Shown here in pieces: positions 63,713 to 64,000 of a DNA stretch of 64,000 nucleotides (its first letter is position 1; each line of letters opens with the position of its first letter). The stretch comes from Gigantopelta aegis (lineage: Eukaryota > Mollusca > Gastropoda > Neomphalida > Peltospiridae). The stretch covers positions 9,297,109 to 9,361,108 of the forward strand of contig NC_054713.1 of NCBI RefSeq assembly GCF_016097555.1, written 5' to 3'. The translations under genes and the position numbers were made by a program. The notes beneath the pieces are model-generated. The model was not told the DNA's origin. It worked only from the letters and a program-made list of their open reading frames with translations, and made no database searches.

Positions 63713-64000
63713 CTTTGAAACTTGAAAGTAAATAAAATTAAATAAATGCAAGTTAAATAAAACAATGGGGACAGGGGTGGGGAAGGGGGGTGTAACACCA
63801 AATAAAAGTCACAATAACACTTAGTTTCTGTTAAAAATGATACCAAGATGTAAGTTTTAAGGATCTGTGTTTAATGCAAAGATTGGGTGGCTGTACATAC
63901 AACTGCCTTTGATCTTAACAGATTAAAAAAATCATCTGTCTTTTTTCTTTCATACATACAATTGCCTTCCATCTTACACATTAACAAATGTATTTCATAA
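63713..64000. other. No gene to window end
   Basis: AT-rich with a G-rich patch near 63775-63790. Confidence 0.4.

Overview
This is eukaryotic, intron- and repeat-dominated DNA. It has no operons, spliced coding pieces are flanked by GT/AG sites, and there are dozens of copies of a tRNA-derived SINE superfamily. The SINE bodies, TTCTG- or GTCT-tailed LINEs, many TIR/foldback MITEs and long poly(C)/poly(G) tracts are what I associate with marine mollusc genomes, most likely a gastropod. That assignment is inference. Most of the 64 kb is transposable-element debris nested several layers deep, plus six tandem-repeat arrays. Host coding sequence is sparse and visible only as short exons.

Layout. 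0-19 kb: SINEs in both orientations; a LINE carrying two nested insertions (5.7-6.7 kb); a Harbinger-like TIR element inside a SINE (7.6-8.4 kb); a decayed Ty3/gypsy gag-protease remnant (11.3-12.7 kb); a SUMF/FGE-domain exon (15.9 kb); and a 59-codon terminal exon split by an 89-bp insertion (18.6 kb). 19.2-23.1 kb: a 3.9-kb long-inverted-repeat element inserted into a SINE, with both target duplications intact. 23-33 kb: GAAT microsatellites, SINEs, a 42-bp minisatellite, a two-exon gene for a predicted small secreted protein (30.2-31.0 kb, minus), a foldback MITE, and a 45-codon coding segment split by a SINE (32.4-32.9 kb). 33.8-38.2 kb: duplicated LINE/MITE blocks. 38.2-39.8 kb: an intact Tc1-like transposon with an uninterrupted 341-aa DD34E transposase, the only long conventional ORF. 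41.3-43.5 kb: a 64/81-bp array.

44.2-48.7 kb: collinear minus-strand exons that look like a single-pass Ig-like receptor (Ig-fold exon, Ser/Thr/Pro stalk, hydrophobic exon, tyrosine-motif tail). They are interleaved with an 88-bp minisatellite, SINEs and a GA microsatellite. 49.4-50.4 kb: a 67-bp array that grew from one end of a MITE. 51.0-56.1 kb: a 75/67-bp array in two blocks. 57.7-58.5 kb: a 59/66-bp array. 58.9-64 kb: palindromic MITEs, SINEs and AT-rich sequence without genes.

The candidate host genes do not form an evident pathway. Their common feature is disruption or surrounding by mobile elements. The best candidates for something undescribed are the receptor-like locus, the 3.9-kb foldback element with its gene remnant, the small secreted-protein gene, and the SINE superfamily that combines several tRNA-like heads with two tails.
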